A program made the position numbers and the translations under genes. Below, one piece after another: positions 26,860 through 35,773 of a stretch of 47,655 bases of DNA (positions are counted from its first letter, which is position 1; every line of letters begins with the position of its first letter). Origin of the DNA: Hyphomicrobiaceae bacterium (GTDB taxonomy: Bacteria; Pseudomonadota; Alphaproteobacteria; Rhizobiales; Hyphomicrobiaceae); contig JALHMC010000031.1 in the NCBI GenBank assembly GCA_022844225.1, forward strand, positions 1-47,655. Direction: 5' to 3'. The notes under the pieces are model-generated. The model did no database searches. It was not told the origin of the DNA and saw only the letters and a list, made by a program, of their open reading frames with translations.

Positions 26860-27617
26860 TGTCGGGCCGACAGGCAGGGCTGTTTTGGCCAACCGTATTG
26901 AGTGTCGTGGCGCTCGCCATTTTGATCGGGCTTGGCACCTGGCAGATGCAGCGCCTTGCATGGAAGAACAACCTTATCGCGCAGATCGAGGCGCGGGTTG
27001 CGGCGGCCCCGGTGCCGTTCACGGAGGCGCTCGAACGCGCTCGCCGAGGTGAGGACCTGGAGTACACGCGCGTCGCCGTAACCGGCCAATTCATACCGGG
27101 TCGCGAGCGGCATCTCTGGGTAGCGTCGGCGGCTGGGCCGGGATGGCATGTCTACGCGCCGATGGTGACGCGGGGCGGGGCGGGGCCGGTCGTGATCGTC
27201 AATCGTGGTTTCGTGCCGGATGCCCGCCGGGCGGCAGCGTCACGTCCGGAGCCCGGGCTCGCCGACGAGGTGACGCTGGTCGGATTGCTCAGAAAGCCCG
27301 AGGTCAAGACGGCGTTCACGCCGGACAACGATGTGGCGCGCAACATCTGGCACTGGCGCGATCTCGTGGGAATGGCGCAATCCATGGTGCCCGAGACCGC
27401 CACACCTCTGGCTCCGTTTCTTCTCGACGCAGAGAAGGGCGCGCGCGCTGGTCCTCTGGGACCCCAGGGCGGCGTCACGCGGCTCGAAATCGCAAACAAC
27501 CACTTGCAGTACGCGATGACGTGGTATGGCCTCGCCGCAACACTTGTCGGGGTGTATGTGGCCTTCGCTCGAGCCCGATTGCAGCGTGTCCGCGAGGATG
27601 CTCCTTCAGCAACCTGA
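26859..27617 (+). CDS. surf1: SURF1 family cytochrome c oxidase assembly protein
   Basis: A 252-residue inner-membrane protein with the SURF1 layout: an N-terminal helix ending in LGTWQMQRLAWKNNLI, a periplasmic domain with YTRVAVTGQFIPGRERHLW and VIVNRGFVP, and a C-terminal helix introduced by NNHLQYAMTWYGLAATLVGVYV. SURF1 helps insert haem a into subunit I of aa3-type oxidase. The start is the ATG at 26859 inside the TGATG overlap with DUF983, implying translational coupling. Length and motifs are complete, so it is probably functional with oxidase subunits encoded elsewhere. Confidence 0.93.
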   Translation: MSGRQAGLFWPTVLSVVALAILIGLGTWQMQRLAWKNNLIAQIEARVAAAPVPFTEALERARRGEDLEYTRVAVTGQFIPGRERHLWVASAAGPGWHVYAPMVTRGGAGPVVIVNRGFVPDARRAAASRPEPGLADEVTLVGLLRKPEVKTAFTPDNDVARNIWHWRDLVGMAQSMVPETATPLAPFLLDAEKGARAGPLGPQGGVTRLEIANNHLQYAMTWYGLAATLVGVYVAFARARLQRVREDAPSAT

Positions 27618-27751
27618 AGTAGCGGTTTATGCTGGGGACAGCCGGGAGTGCGGATCGGGGTAGCCTTGTGGCAGGCTTGCTTCATCGATAGGGTCGCCCG
27701 ATTGTTCGTTACCGTCCTCAAGTGCTTCTCAGATCGAGGGCCGTTGTCGCC

Positions 27752-29158
27752 GTGAGATACGTCAGCACCCGGGGGAAAGCTCCCGAGCTTGGCTTCGAGG
27801 ACGTGTTGCTGACCGGGTTGGCCCGGGACGGCGGCCTCTACCTGCCTGATCACTGGCCGCAGTTCTCACCAGCCGAGATTGCGCGAATGGCCGGGCGCCC
27901 CTACCAGTCGGTGGCGCAGGAGGTCATGCGGCCTTTCGTGGCAGGCGAGGTGAGCGACCACGAGTTCCGCGGTATTGTCGAAGAGGCCTACGCGACGTTC
28001 CGGCACAGCACCGTTGCTCCGCTCGTGCAGATTGGTCCCGCCGACTGGGTGCTGGAGCTGTTTCACGGCCCGACCCTGGCCTTCAAGGACATCGCTATGC
28101 AGGTGCTGGCGCGGCTGATGGACCGCGCCCTTCAGAAGCGCGGCCAGCGCGCCACTATCGTCGGGGCGACTTCGGGCGACACGGGCGGGGCCGCGATCGA
28201 AGCGTTCCGAGGCCGGGCCTCGATCGACATCTTCATTCTCTATCCGCATGGCCGCGTCAGCGACGTGCAGCGTCGGCAGATGACGACGGCGGTGGACTCC
28301 AATGTGCATGCGCTGGCTGTCGACGGCACGTTCGACGATTGCCAGAATATCGTGAAGGCCCTGTTCAACGATCTCACCCTGCGCGACCGGCTGGGGCTCG
28401 CGGGGGTCAATTCCATCAACTGGGCCCGGCTCGTCTCCCAGATTGTCTACTACTTCACCTCGGCCGTGGCGCTTGGTGCACCGGAGCGCAATGTCAGTTT
28501 CACGGTGCCGACCGGCAATTTCGGAGACATCTTCGCAGGCTACGGCGCCCTCAGCATGGGCCTCCCGATCGAGCGGCTGGTCGTTGCGACGAACGTGAAC
28601 GATATTCTCGTGCGGACACTCGAAACAGGCGTCTACGAGCCTCGCGGCGTGGTCGCAACGCATTCGCCGAGCATGGACATCCAGATCTCGTCCAACTTCG
28701 AGCGCCTCCTCTTCGAACTCGCCGACCGCGATCCGGACCGGCTTAATGAGCAGATGACCGGATTGCGCGACGATGGCCGGTTTGCCCTCGAGCATCACGA
28801 GCTTGCCATTCTGCGCAAGTTCTTCGATGCCGGACGAGCCAGCGAAGACGAGACGCTTGCCGAGATCCGCCGCCTGGAAGCTGAGACCGGCTACGTAGCG
28901 GACCCGCATACGGCCGTTGGAACCGCCGTCGCGGCACGGGTAAAGCGCGATCTCGAGGTGCCGATGATAACGCTCGCCACTGCCCATCCGGCCAAGTTCC
29001 CCGAAGCCATCGCCAAGGCGATCGGACGTCCACCCGCTGTCCCGGCGTCGGTGGCGCATCAGGCTGGCCTGCCGGAGCGGATCAATCGTGTGCCGGGCGA
29101 CGTCGCGCAGATCGCAAAATTGATCGAGGCGCGGACCACTCGACGGAGGAGCGTATAG
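27752..29158 (+). CDS. thrC: Threonine synthase
   Basis: A 468-residue PLP enzyme converting O-phosphohomoserine to threonine. Family marks are RYVSTRGKAPELGFEDVLLTGLARDGGLYLP at the N-terminus, the PLP lysine about residue 112 in GPTLAFKDIAMQ, GATSGDTGGAAIEAF, and FTVPTGNFGDIFAGYGA. I take the GTG at 27752 as start because homologues begin MRYVSTRG. An ATG at 27722 in the same frame adds ten residues. The 134 bp after SURF1 contain no gene and no threonine-attenuator-like leader that I can see. The M16 peptidase gene begins two bases after the stop. Confidence 0.95.
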   Translation: MRYVSTRGKAPELGFEDVLLTGLARDGGLYLPDHWPQFSPAEIARMAGRPYQSVAQEVMRPFVAGEVSDHEFRGIVEEAYATFRHSTVAPLVQIGPADWVLELFHGPTLAFKDIAMQVLARLMDRALQKRGQRATIVGATSGDTGGAAIEAFRGRASIDIFILYPHGRVSDVQRRQMTTAVDSNVHALAVDGTFDDCQNIVKALFNDLTLRDRLGLAGVNSINWARLVSQIVYYFTSAVALGAPERNVSFTVPTGNFGDIFAGYGALSMGLPIERLVVATNVNDILVRTLETGVYEPRGVVATHSPSMDIQISSNFERLLFELADRDPDRLNEQMTGLRDDGRFALEHHELAILRKFFDAGRASEDETLAEIRRLEAETGYVADPHTAVGTAVAARVKRDLEVPMITLATAHPAKFPEAIAKAIGRPPAVPASVAHQAGLPERINRVPGDVAQIAKLIEARTTRRRSV

Positions 29159-29160
29159 TC

Positions 29161-30429
29161 ATGACCACCACCCAGTCACGTCTGTCGAACGGCCTCAGGG
29201 TCGTTTCGCACGAGATGCCCCATCTCGGGACCGTGGCGCTCGGTGTCTGGGTCGCATCCGGTGCGCGCCATGAGGCGGCCTCGGAGCACGGCATTTCGCA
29301 TCTGCTCGAGCACATGGCATTCAAGGGAACGAGCCGCCGGTCGGCGCGAGACATTGCCGAGGAGATCGAGCAGGTCGGCGCCGATCTCAACGCCGCGACT
29401 AGCCTCGATACGACGTGTTATTACGCGCGCGTCCTGAAGGATGACGTGGGCGTGGCCCTCGATATCCTTGCCGACATCATTCAGAACCCGCTCTACTCCG
29501 AGGATGAACTCGAGCGCGAGCGCGAGGTCATCCTGCAGGAGATCGCCTCGACGCGGGACAGTCCCGACGACACCGTCTACGACATGTTCCAGGAGGCGGC
29601 GTTTCCGGGGCAGCCGTTGGGAAGGCCCATTCTCGGGACTCCCGACAGCGTCACGAGTTTCTCGGCCGACGATCTCAGAACCTTTCTCCGGTCTCGCTAC
29701 CTCGCTGGCAGCATGGTGCTTTCGGCAGCCGGCAATATCACGCACGACACGCTCGTGAAGGCTGCCGAGAAGCTGTTTGGGGGCTTGCCTTCCGGGGAGG
29801 CGCCGAAGGCCGTGCCCGCCATCTACGTCGGAGGTCCCCGAATCTCATCGCGCAATTTCGAGCAGGCGCACGTGGTTATGGGGTACCGCGGCCTGTCCTA
29901 TATCGACCCGGCATTCTACACGACGCAGGTCTACTCGGGATTGCTGGGCGGCGGGATGTCCTCGCGACTCTTCCAAGAAGTCCGGGAGAAGCGGGGCTTG
30001 TGCTATTCCATCTACTCCTCCGCCTGGGGACTCGGCGACACAGGCCTGCTCTCGGTCCACGCGTCGACTGGCCCGGAAACGCTCAGGGAACTGGTGGAGG
30101 TCATTCGCCACGAGCTTGCCCGATCCGTCTCGGAAAAGCCCGATGAGCGTGAAATCCAGCGCGCCAAGGCACAGCTCAAAACGGGACTTCTGATGAGTCT
30201 CGAAAGCTCCGTGTCGCGCGCCGAGCAGATGGCACGCCAACTGCTCGCGTTCGACCGGTTGATTCCGGCCGACGAACTGATCGGACGCGTGGACGCTGTG
30301 ACGGCCGATGCGGTGCGGGACGCCGCCGAACGCTTGGTGACGGGGTCGGAGTTGGCGATTGCGCTGGTGGGCGGCAATGACGGTGAAGACCTGCACGACG
30401 TCCTGGAGCAATCGGCGGCAGCAGGTTGA
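29161..30429 (+). CDS. M16 family zinc peptidase (mitochondrial processing peptidase-like)
   Basis: A 422-residue peptidase with the inverted zinc motif HLLEH at residues 47-51 (first His, Glu, second His) and the downstream Glu region ELEREREVILQEIASTRDSPDD. The second half has the glycine-rich loop GLLGGGMSSRLFQEVREKRGLCYSIYSS, as in the MPP-beta lineage. It is a presumed cytosolic processing or peptide-degrading protease. It is nearly always next to thrC in Rhizobiales, and here the spacing is two bases. All catalytic residues are present. Confidence 0.94.
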   Translation: MTTTQSRLSNGLRVVSHEMPHLGTVALGVWVASGARHEAASEHGISHLLEHMAFKGTSRRSARDIAEEIEQVGADLNAATSLDTTCYYARVLKDDVGVALDILADIIQNPLYSEDELEREREVILQEIASTRDSPDDTVYDMFQEAAFPGQPLGRPILGTPDSVTSFSADDLRTFLRSRYLAGSMVLSAAGNITHDTLVKAAEKLFGGLPSGEAPKAVPAIYVGGPRISSRNFEQAHVVMGYRGLSYIDPAFYTTQVYSGLLGGGMSSRLFQEVREKRGLCYSIYSSAWGLGDTGLLSVHASTGPETLRELVEVIRHELARSVSEKPDEREIQRAKAQLKTGLLMSLESSVSRAEQMARQLLAFDRLIPADELIGRVDAVTADAVRDAAERLVTGSELAIALVGGNDGEDLHDVLEQSAAAG

Positions 30430-30460
30430 GCGAAGGGGAGCGGCAACGCGGCTTGGGGCG

Positions 30461-31150
30461 ATGGGATGGACGCTCAATAGGCTGTTCGTGAGGTCGGTGC
30501 CGCCGCTTCGAAGCGGTCGCGTGCTGCTCGTCGAGCCGGCGCGCCGCCATTTCGAGGCGTGGTCGCTGCTGCGTGAGACGAGCCGCCGGCATTTGGAGCC
30601 GTTCGAGCCGGCCTGGGCGCCCGACGAGCTGTCACGCGCTGCGTTCCGCCGGCGCCTGAAGCGCTATCGTGCCGACCGGAGGCGCGGCACGGGAGCTGCC
30701 TTTTTCGTGGTGCGCGCTGCGGACGAAGCGCTTCTCGGTGGAGTGACGCTTACGGGGATCAGGCGCGGGGTGACGCAATCGGCTTCGGTGGGTTATTGGA
30801 TCGGACTGCCTTTCGTGCGGCGCGGTTATGCGAGCGAGGCCCTGGCCGGAGTGCTCCGGTATGCCTTCGATGATCTCGGCCTCAATCGCATCGAGGCGGC
30901 TTGCATGCCGTCCAACCATGCCTCCATCGGCGTCCTCGAGAGAGGTGGGTTTCGTCGCGAAGGCCTCGCGCGGGGTTACTTGATGATAAATCGCGTCTTC
31001 GAGGACCATCTTTTGTTTGCGCGCCTGCGCCAGGATGCGCGACTGGCCGTCGGAGATGACAGGCGCATTTCCAGATTGGGTGCTGAAACGCCGATCAGGC
31101 CTGTTGGGGCAGGACCGCCGGCAGCCGCCGCGGAGGGACACGCGGCATGA
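30461..31150 (+). CDS. GNAT family N-acetyltransferase (RimJ/RimL type)
   Basis: A 229-residue acetyltransferase. The acetyl-CoA binding segment is SVGYWIGLPFVRRGYASEALAGVLRYAFDDLGLNRIEA, followed by NHASIGVLERGGFRREGLARGYL, the standard RimJ-like C-terminal motif. It probably acetylates protein N-termini or small amines. The first 25 residues are slightly long. The ATG at 30461 has only a weak GGGG site. It sits 31 bp after the M16 gene, and its stop overlaps the start of the next gene as ATGA, so the two are coupled. The last 35 residues are low-complexity. Confidence 0.9.
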   Translation: MGWTLNRLFVRSVPPLRSGRVLLVEPARRHFEAWSLLRETSRRHLEPFEPAWAPDELSRAAFRRRLKRYRADRRRGTGAAFFVVRAADEALLGGVTLTGIRRGVTQSASVGYWIGLPFVRRGYASEALAGVLRYAFDDLGLNRIEAACMPSNHASIGVLERGGFRREGLARGYLMINRVFEDHLLFARLRQDARLAVGDDRRISRLGAETPIRPVGAGPPAAAAEGHAA

Positions 31151-34100
31151 CGACGGGGGGGCTCGGACACAACGGGGGGATGCTACGGTCGCGCGGTGCG
31201 ATAGCCGGCGCGCGTCGCTTGTCATTGGCCCGAACTCTTCTCTCCTGGGTTTTTGTGCTGGTCGTCGCGCTGTGTGCGGCGCTTCCGGCGCATGCTCTGA
31301 AGCCGATCACACTGACGGGCGAGCAGGACTGGCTCGAGATCTCGGCGCTGGGCGAGGCCTACGAAGGCCGGGGGGATACCCTCCAGATCGACATGGCGCC
31401 CGGGGCCGACGGCGCCACGGCGCGCATGGCCGTCAAGGCATCGACGCCGGGGACGAGCCCCAACTGGATCGTGTTCGCCCTCTCCAACCCGACCAACAAG
31501 GCGATCGAGCTCTGGCTGACGGCCGATCGCTACTCGCCGATCGGCTCCGGTATCGTTTGGCCCGACCTCGACGCTCGCCGCATCGCGGCTGTCACGCATT
31601 CCGCCGGCTATGCACCGGAGCGGGTCAGGAATGACCGCGTCGACATCTTCCGATTGACGGTCGAGCGCGGGCAGACCGTGACCTACGTGGCGGAACTCGC
31701 CTCAGAGCGCTTTTCGCGCATCAACTTGTGGAAGCCCATCGAGTTTGAGCAGCGCCAGCGCGAGCGCCAGCTATTCAACGGCATCATGCTCGGGATCACG
31801 GGCCTGCTCGCCGTTTTCCTGACCGCGGTATTTGCGGCCAATCACAAATCGATTTTCCCAATGGCGGGGCTCGTGGCGTGGTGTGCGCTCGGGCTTCTCT
31901 GCGTCGACTTCGGATTCTGGCACAAGCTCTTCCAGATGAAGCCCGAGGACAACGCTCAATACAGGGCCGCCGCCGAGGCGGCTCTGGCGGCCAGTCTCGT
32001 CATCTTCCTGACGGCGTTCCTCAGGGTGAACTTGTGGAGCGGTTTCGCCCGGACGTTGTTCGTCGTCTGGATCGCGGCCCAGCTTGCCATCGTCGCCGTC
32101 GCCATTCTCGATCCTCGGCTGGCCGCCACCGTGGCACGTCTGTCACTCGGCCTCATTGGCGGCCTCGGCTTCGTTCTAATTCTGGTGCTTTCGCTCCGAG
32201 GCCTCGACCGCGCGCTGGCGCTGATGCCGACGTGGATTCTCTACCTGGTGTGGTTGTTCGGCGCCGCGGTCACCCTGACCGGGCGGCTGTCGGGTGAGTT
32301 TGCGATATCGGGATTGGTCGCCGGGCTCGTCCTGATCCTGGTGCTCATCGGGTTCACCGTCACGCAATATGCGTTCCGCTCCACCGAGCCGATGCACGGC
32401 GTCGCCCATGGCGGCCAGCAGCTGAGGCTAGCGGCCATGGATCGTGCCGGCGTCGCGTTCTGGGAGTGGAATATGCGACGCGACGAGCTTCGGCTGGATC
32501 CGGAGATCGAAGCTGCGCTCGGGTTGGGGCCGGGGGAATTGCCGAACAGCGTCGACGCGCTCCTGGCCTACGTCCATCCTGCAGACCGGGAGCGCTTTCG
32601 GCTCGAGCTGCAGTCGATCCGGGAGCGCGAGGGCGGCACGTTGCACACCGGCATACGGCTGCGGCACGCCGACAGCTCATATCGTTGGCTCGACTTCGAG
32701 GGCGCCAGTGTGCCGACCTCGGATCGCCGGAACCAGCGCTGCGTCGGCTTGGTCCGGGACATGACCGACCAGAAGAGGGCGCAGGAACGGCTGCTGCACA
32801 ACGCGGTGTACGACAGCCTGACGTCGCTCCCGAACCGCGAGCTGTTTCTCGATCGCCTTGGCGGGGTGATGAAGCCCGCACCTGACGGCATCATTCGACA
32901 GGTCGCCGTGATCGTCGTCGATGTGGACAAGTTCCGCTCGGTGAATACGTCGTTCGGTCTTGTCGTCGGCGATAGCATCATTCTCACGGTGTCGCGCCGC
33001 CTCACCCGGATACTTGGGCAGGAAGGTACCTTGGCGCGGATCGGGGGTGATCAGTTTGCGCTGTTCCTCGTCGATCAGAGCGATCCCCGCGAGCTGGCGG
33101 CCTTCGCGGAGCGCCTTCGGCTTTCGCTGCGTTCGCCGATCCGTATCGCCGGTCAGGAGATCGTGCTGACGGGCTCGATCGGCATCGCTCTTCACGATGG
33201 GACCGCGGCAACACCCCGCGAGCTGTTGCGCGATGCCGAAGTCGCCATGCACCGCGCCAAGCGACTCGGCAGCGATCGTGCCGAAATCTATGGCCCACAG
33301 CTACACAACGAGCGCGCCGAGAGACAGCAGCTCGAGCACGATCTCGCCCAGGCGATCCAGGACCGGCGGTTGACGCTGCTTTATCAGCCGGTCGTCGCAC
33401 TTTCGAACGACGAGTTGATCGGCTTCGAAGCGGTGGTTCGCTGGCAGCATCCGAAGCTTGGTGTCGTGTCACCGGCCGAACTGGTGCCGCTGGCCGAGCG
33501 GGCGGACCTCGCAGCGCGTCTCGGTTCCCTCGTCCTCGCGCGGGTGGTGGCCGACATCTCACGCTGGCAGCAGGAGCTTCCGAGGCCTGAGCACCCATTG
33601 TTCGTTACAATGAGCCTGTCGAGCCGTCAGCTGCTCTCGCCCGAGATCATTCAGGAGGTTCGTAACGCGAGATCGCACTCCGTCCTGCCAGCCGGAACGC
33701 TGAGAGTTTCGGTGCCGGAAGGCGTGGTCATGGATAATCCGGAGCAAGCGACCCACGTGCTCGAACTTCTGCGCGAAGCGGGGATCGAGTTGTGGATGGA
33801 CGGCTTCGGCACGGGATACAGCTCTCTCGCCTATCTCGGACGGTTCCCGTTTGACGCCTTCAAGATCGACAAGGCGCTCGTCGAATGGTCGAGCCATGGC
33901 GAGAGGGACGCGGCGCTGGTCCGCTCGGTCGTGGCCATTGCCCACGAGCTTGGCCGGAAAGTCATTGGCGACGGCGTGGCGACGTCAGAGGATGCAGCCT
34001 TCTTGCGTTCGATCGGTTGCCACTATGCCCAGGGGTTCCACTACGGCGAGGCGATGGGCGAGGATGAGGTGGTCCGCCTGCTGCGGCTGATCCGCAAGTC

Positions 34101-34962
34101 CGAGCGGCGCATGCGTCGTCGCGGCATGGTCCGCGGGCAGGAGAAGAAGAAATCCGGGGAAACCGTCGCCGTCGATCCTCGCGCCGCTCAACCGAACGTG
34201 GGCTCCAGCGTTCCAGCTGCGGTGTCCCCGGCGCCCCAGGGCACGCCGGTCGCGACCGTCTCACCCGCACCACCGGTGAGTGGTCCGGGCCCGATTCCGG
34301 GCGTGCCTCCGGGTGGCGGGTCACGCGTCCAGTCCGCACCTTCAGGCTCCTCGCGCCCCCCCCAGCGCACCGACGGTGCTCCGGCTCCGAGAACGGCGCC
34401 ACCACTCCCTGCGGCCCGGCCGCCGGCGGGCGAGCGTGGCATTTCCGCTGCCCCACCGTTATCGCAGCCGCGCCCACCGTCCGGTCCGCAGCCCGCGGCC
34501 GCCAATGGCTTGACGCAGAATGGTGCGCCTCGTGGCGCCGCTCAGCCGCCCGCGCAGAGCTTCGCGCGTCAAACGCAACCGGTTGCACGCCCCGCTCCGC
34601 CACAACCGACGATGCGGGTGTCGGAGCCGGTGCCGAGCCATCCTGCACGTGACCAGTCGCCTGTTCAGGGCGGTCCCGCGCATAGTCATGGTCGGAGCAC
34701 CTCGGACGGCTTGCGCCAACAGGCATCACCGACGAGCGATCCCGCCGCAGCTGCCGGTGGACCAATGCTGCCGCCAGATCTTCCAGCGCGGCCAATCAGT
34801 CCCACACAACCGGCCGTGCGCCGGGTCTCGACGGCGTCTCTGTCGCCGGCCGTCGCGGCCAGTCTCGCGCGCCTCGCTGGCCAAGCGGATAAAATGCCGT
34901 CCGAAGAGCAAGTCCCCGACGTGACGCCGGCGGCAATGGCCAAGACCAAGGCTGCGGAGTAG
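31147..34962 (+). CDS. 7TM-PAS-GGDEF-EAL protein with degenerate catalytic motifs and Pro-rich tail
   Basis: A 1271-residue membrane protein. In order: signal/TM helix (about 28-51), a periplasmic beta domain (about 52-205) and seven TM helices (about 212-415), an arrangement like 7TMR-DISM receptors. Then come a PAS_3-like domain (about 430-550), GGDEF (about 555-715), EAL (about 735-985) and a Pro/Ala/Gln-rich tail (about 1000-1271). GGDEF reads GGDQF (633-637). EAL reads EAV (761-763). Further losses in EAL: Ser823 for the conserved Asn, Asp885-Gly886 for the Asp pair, and Gly-Asp-Gly-Val-Ala (941-945) for AEGVE. Glu858 and Lys906 remain. Phosphodiesterase activity is therefore unlikely and cyclase activity doubtful; a c-di-GMP-binding or scaffold role is inferred. 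It overlaps the GNAT gene by four bases. Confidence 0.9.
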   Translation: MTTGGLGHNGGMLRSRGAIAGARRLSLARTLLSWVFVLVVALCAALPAHALKPITLTGEQDWLEISALGEAYEGRGDTLQIDMAPGADGATARMAVKASTPGTSPNWIVFALSNPTNKAIELWLTADRYSPIGSGIVWPDLDARRIAAVTHSAGYAPERVRNDRVDIFRLTVERGQTVTYVAELASERFSRINLWKPIEFEQRQRERQLFNGIMLGITGLLAVFLTAVFAANHKSIFPMAGLVAWCALGLLCVDFGFWHKLFQMKPEDNAQYRAAAEAALAASLVIFLTAFLRVNLWSGFARTLFVVWIAAQLAIVAVAILDPRLAATVARLSLGLIGGLGFVLILVLSLRGLDRALALMPTWILYLVWLFGAAVTLTGRLSGEFAISGLVAGLVLILVLIGFTVTQYAFRSTEPMHGVAHGGQQLRLAAMDRAGVAFWEWNMRRDELRLDPEIEAALGLGPGELPNSVDALLAYVHPADRERFRLELQSIREREGGTLHTGIRLRHADSSYRWLDFEGASVPTSDRRNQRCVGLVRDMTDQKRAQERLLHNAVYDSLTSLPNRELFLDRLGGVMKPAPDGIIRQVAVIVVDVDKFRSVNTSFGLVVGDSIILTVSRRLTRILGQEGTLARIGGDQFALFLVDQSDPRELAAFAERLRLSLRSPIRIAGQEIVLTGSIGIALHDGTAATPRELLRDAEVAMHRAKRLGSDRAEIYGPQLHNERAERQQLEHDLAQAIQDRRLTLLYQPVVALSNDELIGFEAVVRWQHPKLGVVSPAELVPLAERADLAARLGSLVLARVVADISRWQQELPRPEHPLFVTMSLSSRQLLSPEIIQEVRNARSHSVLPAGTLRVSVPEGVVMDNPEQATHVLELLREAGIELWMDGFGTGYSSLAYLGRFPFDAFKIDKALVEWSSHGERDAALVRSVVAIAHELGRKVIGDGVATSEDAAFLRSIGCHYAQGFHYGEAMGEDEVVRLLRLIRKSERRMRRRGMVRGQEKKKSGETVAVDPRAAQPNVGSSVPAAVSPAPQGTPVATVSPAPPVSGPGPIPGVPPGGGSRVQSAPSGSSRPPQRTDGAPAPRTAPPLPAARPPAGERGISAAPPLSQPRPPSGPQPAAANGLTQNGAPRGAAQPPAQSFARQTQPVARPAPPQPTMRVSEPVPSHPARDQSPVQGGPAHSHGRSTSDGLRQQASPTSDPAAAAGGPMLPPDLPARPISPTQPAVRRVSTASLSPAVAASLARLAGQADKMPSEEQVPDVTPAAMAKTKAAE

Positions 34963-35020
34963 GCACCGCCAGACACTTTTCGGGACAGCCGCGCCCAAAT
35001 GTCTGTCGCGCGTCGATGGG

Positions 35021-35635
35021 TCAGGCATGGCCGGCGCCAGCCACCAGAAAGGTCGGGTCGATCCCGAGGCTTGATAGAGCTCGCTCGTAGGTCTGGTCGA
35101 GGTCATCGGAGAAGATCAGCGTCCGATCAGCGGCACAATGCAGCCAGCCATTGGCCTGGATCTCCTGTTCGAGCTGGCCGGGCGCCCATCCGGAATAACC
35201 CAAAGCCAGCATGCATTCCGCTGGCCCTTTGCCCTCGGCGATGGCCTTTAGGATCTCGGTGGTGGCGGTGAGGCAAATGCCGTCCGCGATGGGCAATGTC
35301 GAGTCCTCGACCACGAAATCGTCGCTGTGAAGGACGAAGCCACGTTCCGCGGAGACCGGGCCGCCTACGTGCACTGAGCGTGCCTCGAGGCTGTCCGCCA
35401 GAGCGGCATCGACGTCATCGGGAAGCAGGTCGAGCTGTTTCAGCAGGCCGCGAAACGTCAGAGACTTGGCGCGCTGGTTGACGATGATGCCCATCGCGCC
35501 GTCATCGGAATGCCGGCACATGTAAATCACAGACCGCCGGAACCGCTTGTCGGTCATGGTCGGCATCGCCAGCAGGAGCTGGCCTTCCAGGTATCGGTCC
35601 TCGGCCCATTTGCTGGGCGTTGTCTTGGTGCTCAT
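35021..35635 (-). CDS. yqgE: YqgE/AlgH family protein (DUF179)
   Basis: A 204-residue protein of the UPF0301 family. Recognisable segments are [40 protein letters not shown] near the N-terminus, [17 protein letters not shown], and [24 protein letters not shown]. Structures of homologues are known, but the biochemical role is not settled. AlgH was linked to alginate regulation in Pseudomonas. It is divergent from the DsbD-like gene, an arrangement I recall as conserved in Rhizobiales. No clear Shine-Dalgarno precedes the ATG at 35635. The 3' end converges with the GGDEF-EAL gene, 58 bp apart, where only a weak CAGACA/TGTCTG repeat is seen. Confidence 0.93.
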   Translation of the reverse strand: MSTKTTPSKWAEDRYLEGQLLLAMPTMTDKRFRRSVIYMCRHSDDGAMGIIVNQRAKSLTFRGLLKQLDLLPDDVDAALADSLEARSVHVGGPVSAERGFVLHSDDFVVEDSTLPIADGICLTATTEILKAIAEGKGPAECMLALGYSGWAPGQLEQEIQANGWLHCAADRTLIFSDDLDQTYERALSSLGIDPTFLVAGAGHA

Positions 35636-35773
35636 CGACTGAGATTAACCTTGCGCGCGTCCGACGTGAAGCCATCAAACATCTTATCAATCCACCGTGA
35701 GGGGCCCTGAATTGGATTGGCGCGACGCAACGGTATGCCTAGATGAATGGCGTGGCGGCGGAGAGTGGGATCG

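Noticed and set aside
27618..27751. Threonine-operon attenuator or riboswitch before thrC
   Set aside because: No run of Thr or Ile codons, no strong terminator/antiterminator pair and no known riboswitch core is visible in the 134 bp.
30359..30460. Longer GNAT start overlapping the M16 peptidase gene
   Set aside because: The added 34 residues are an out-of-frame reading of the M16 C-terminus and have no acetyltransferase similarity.
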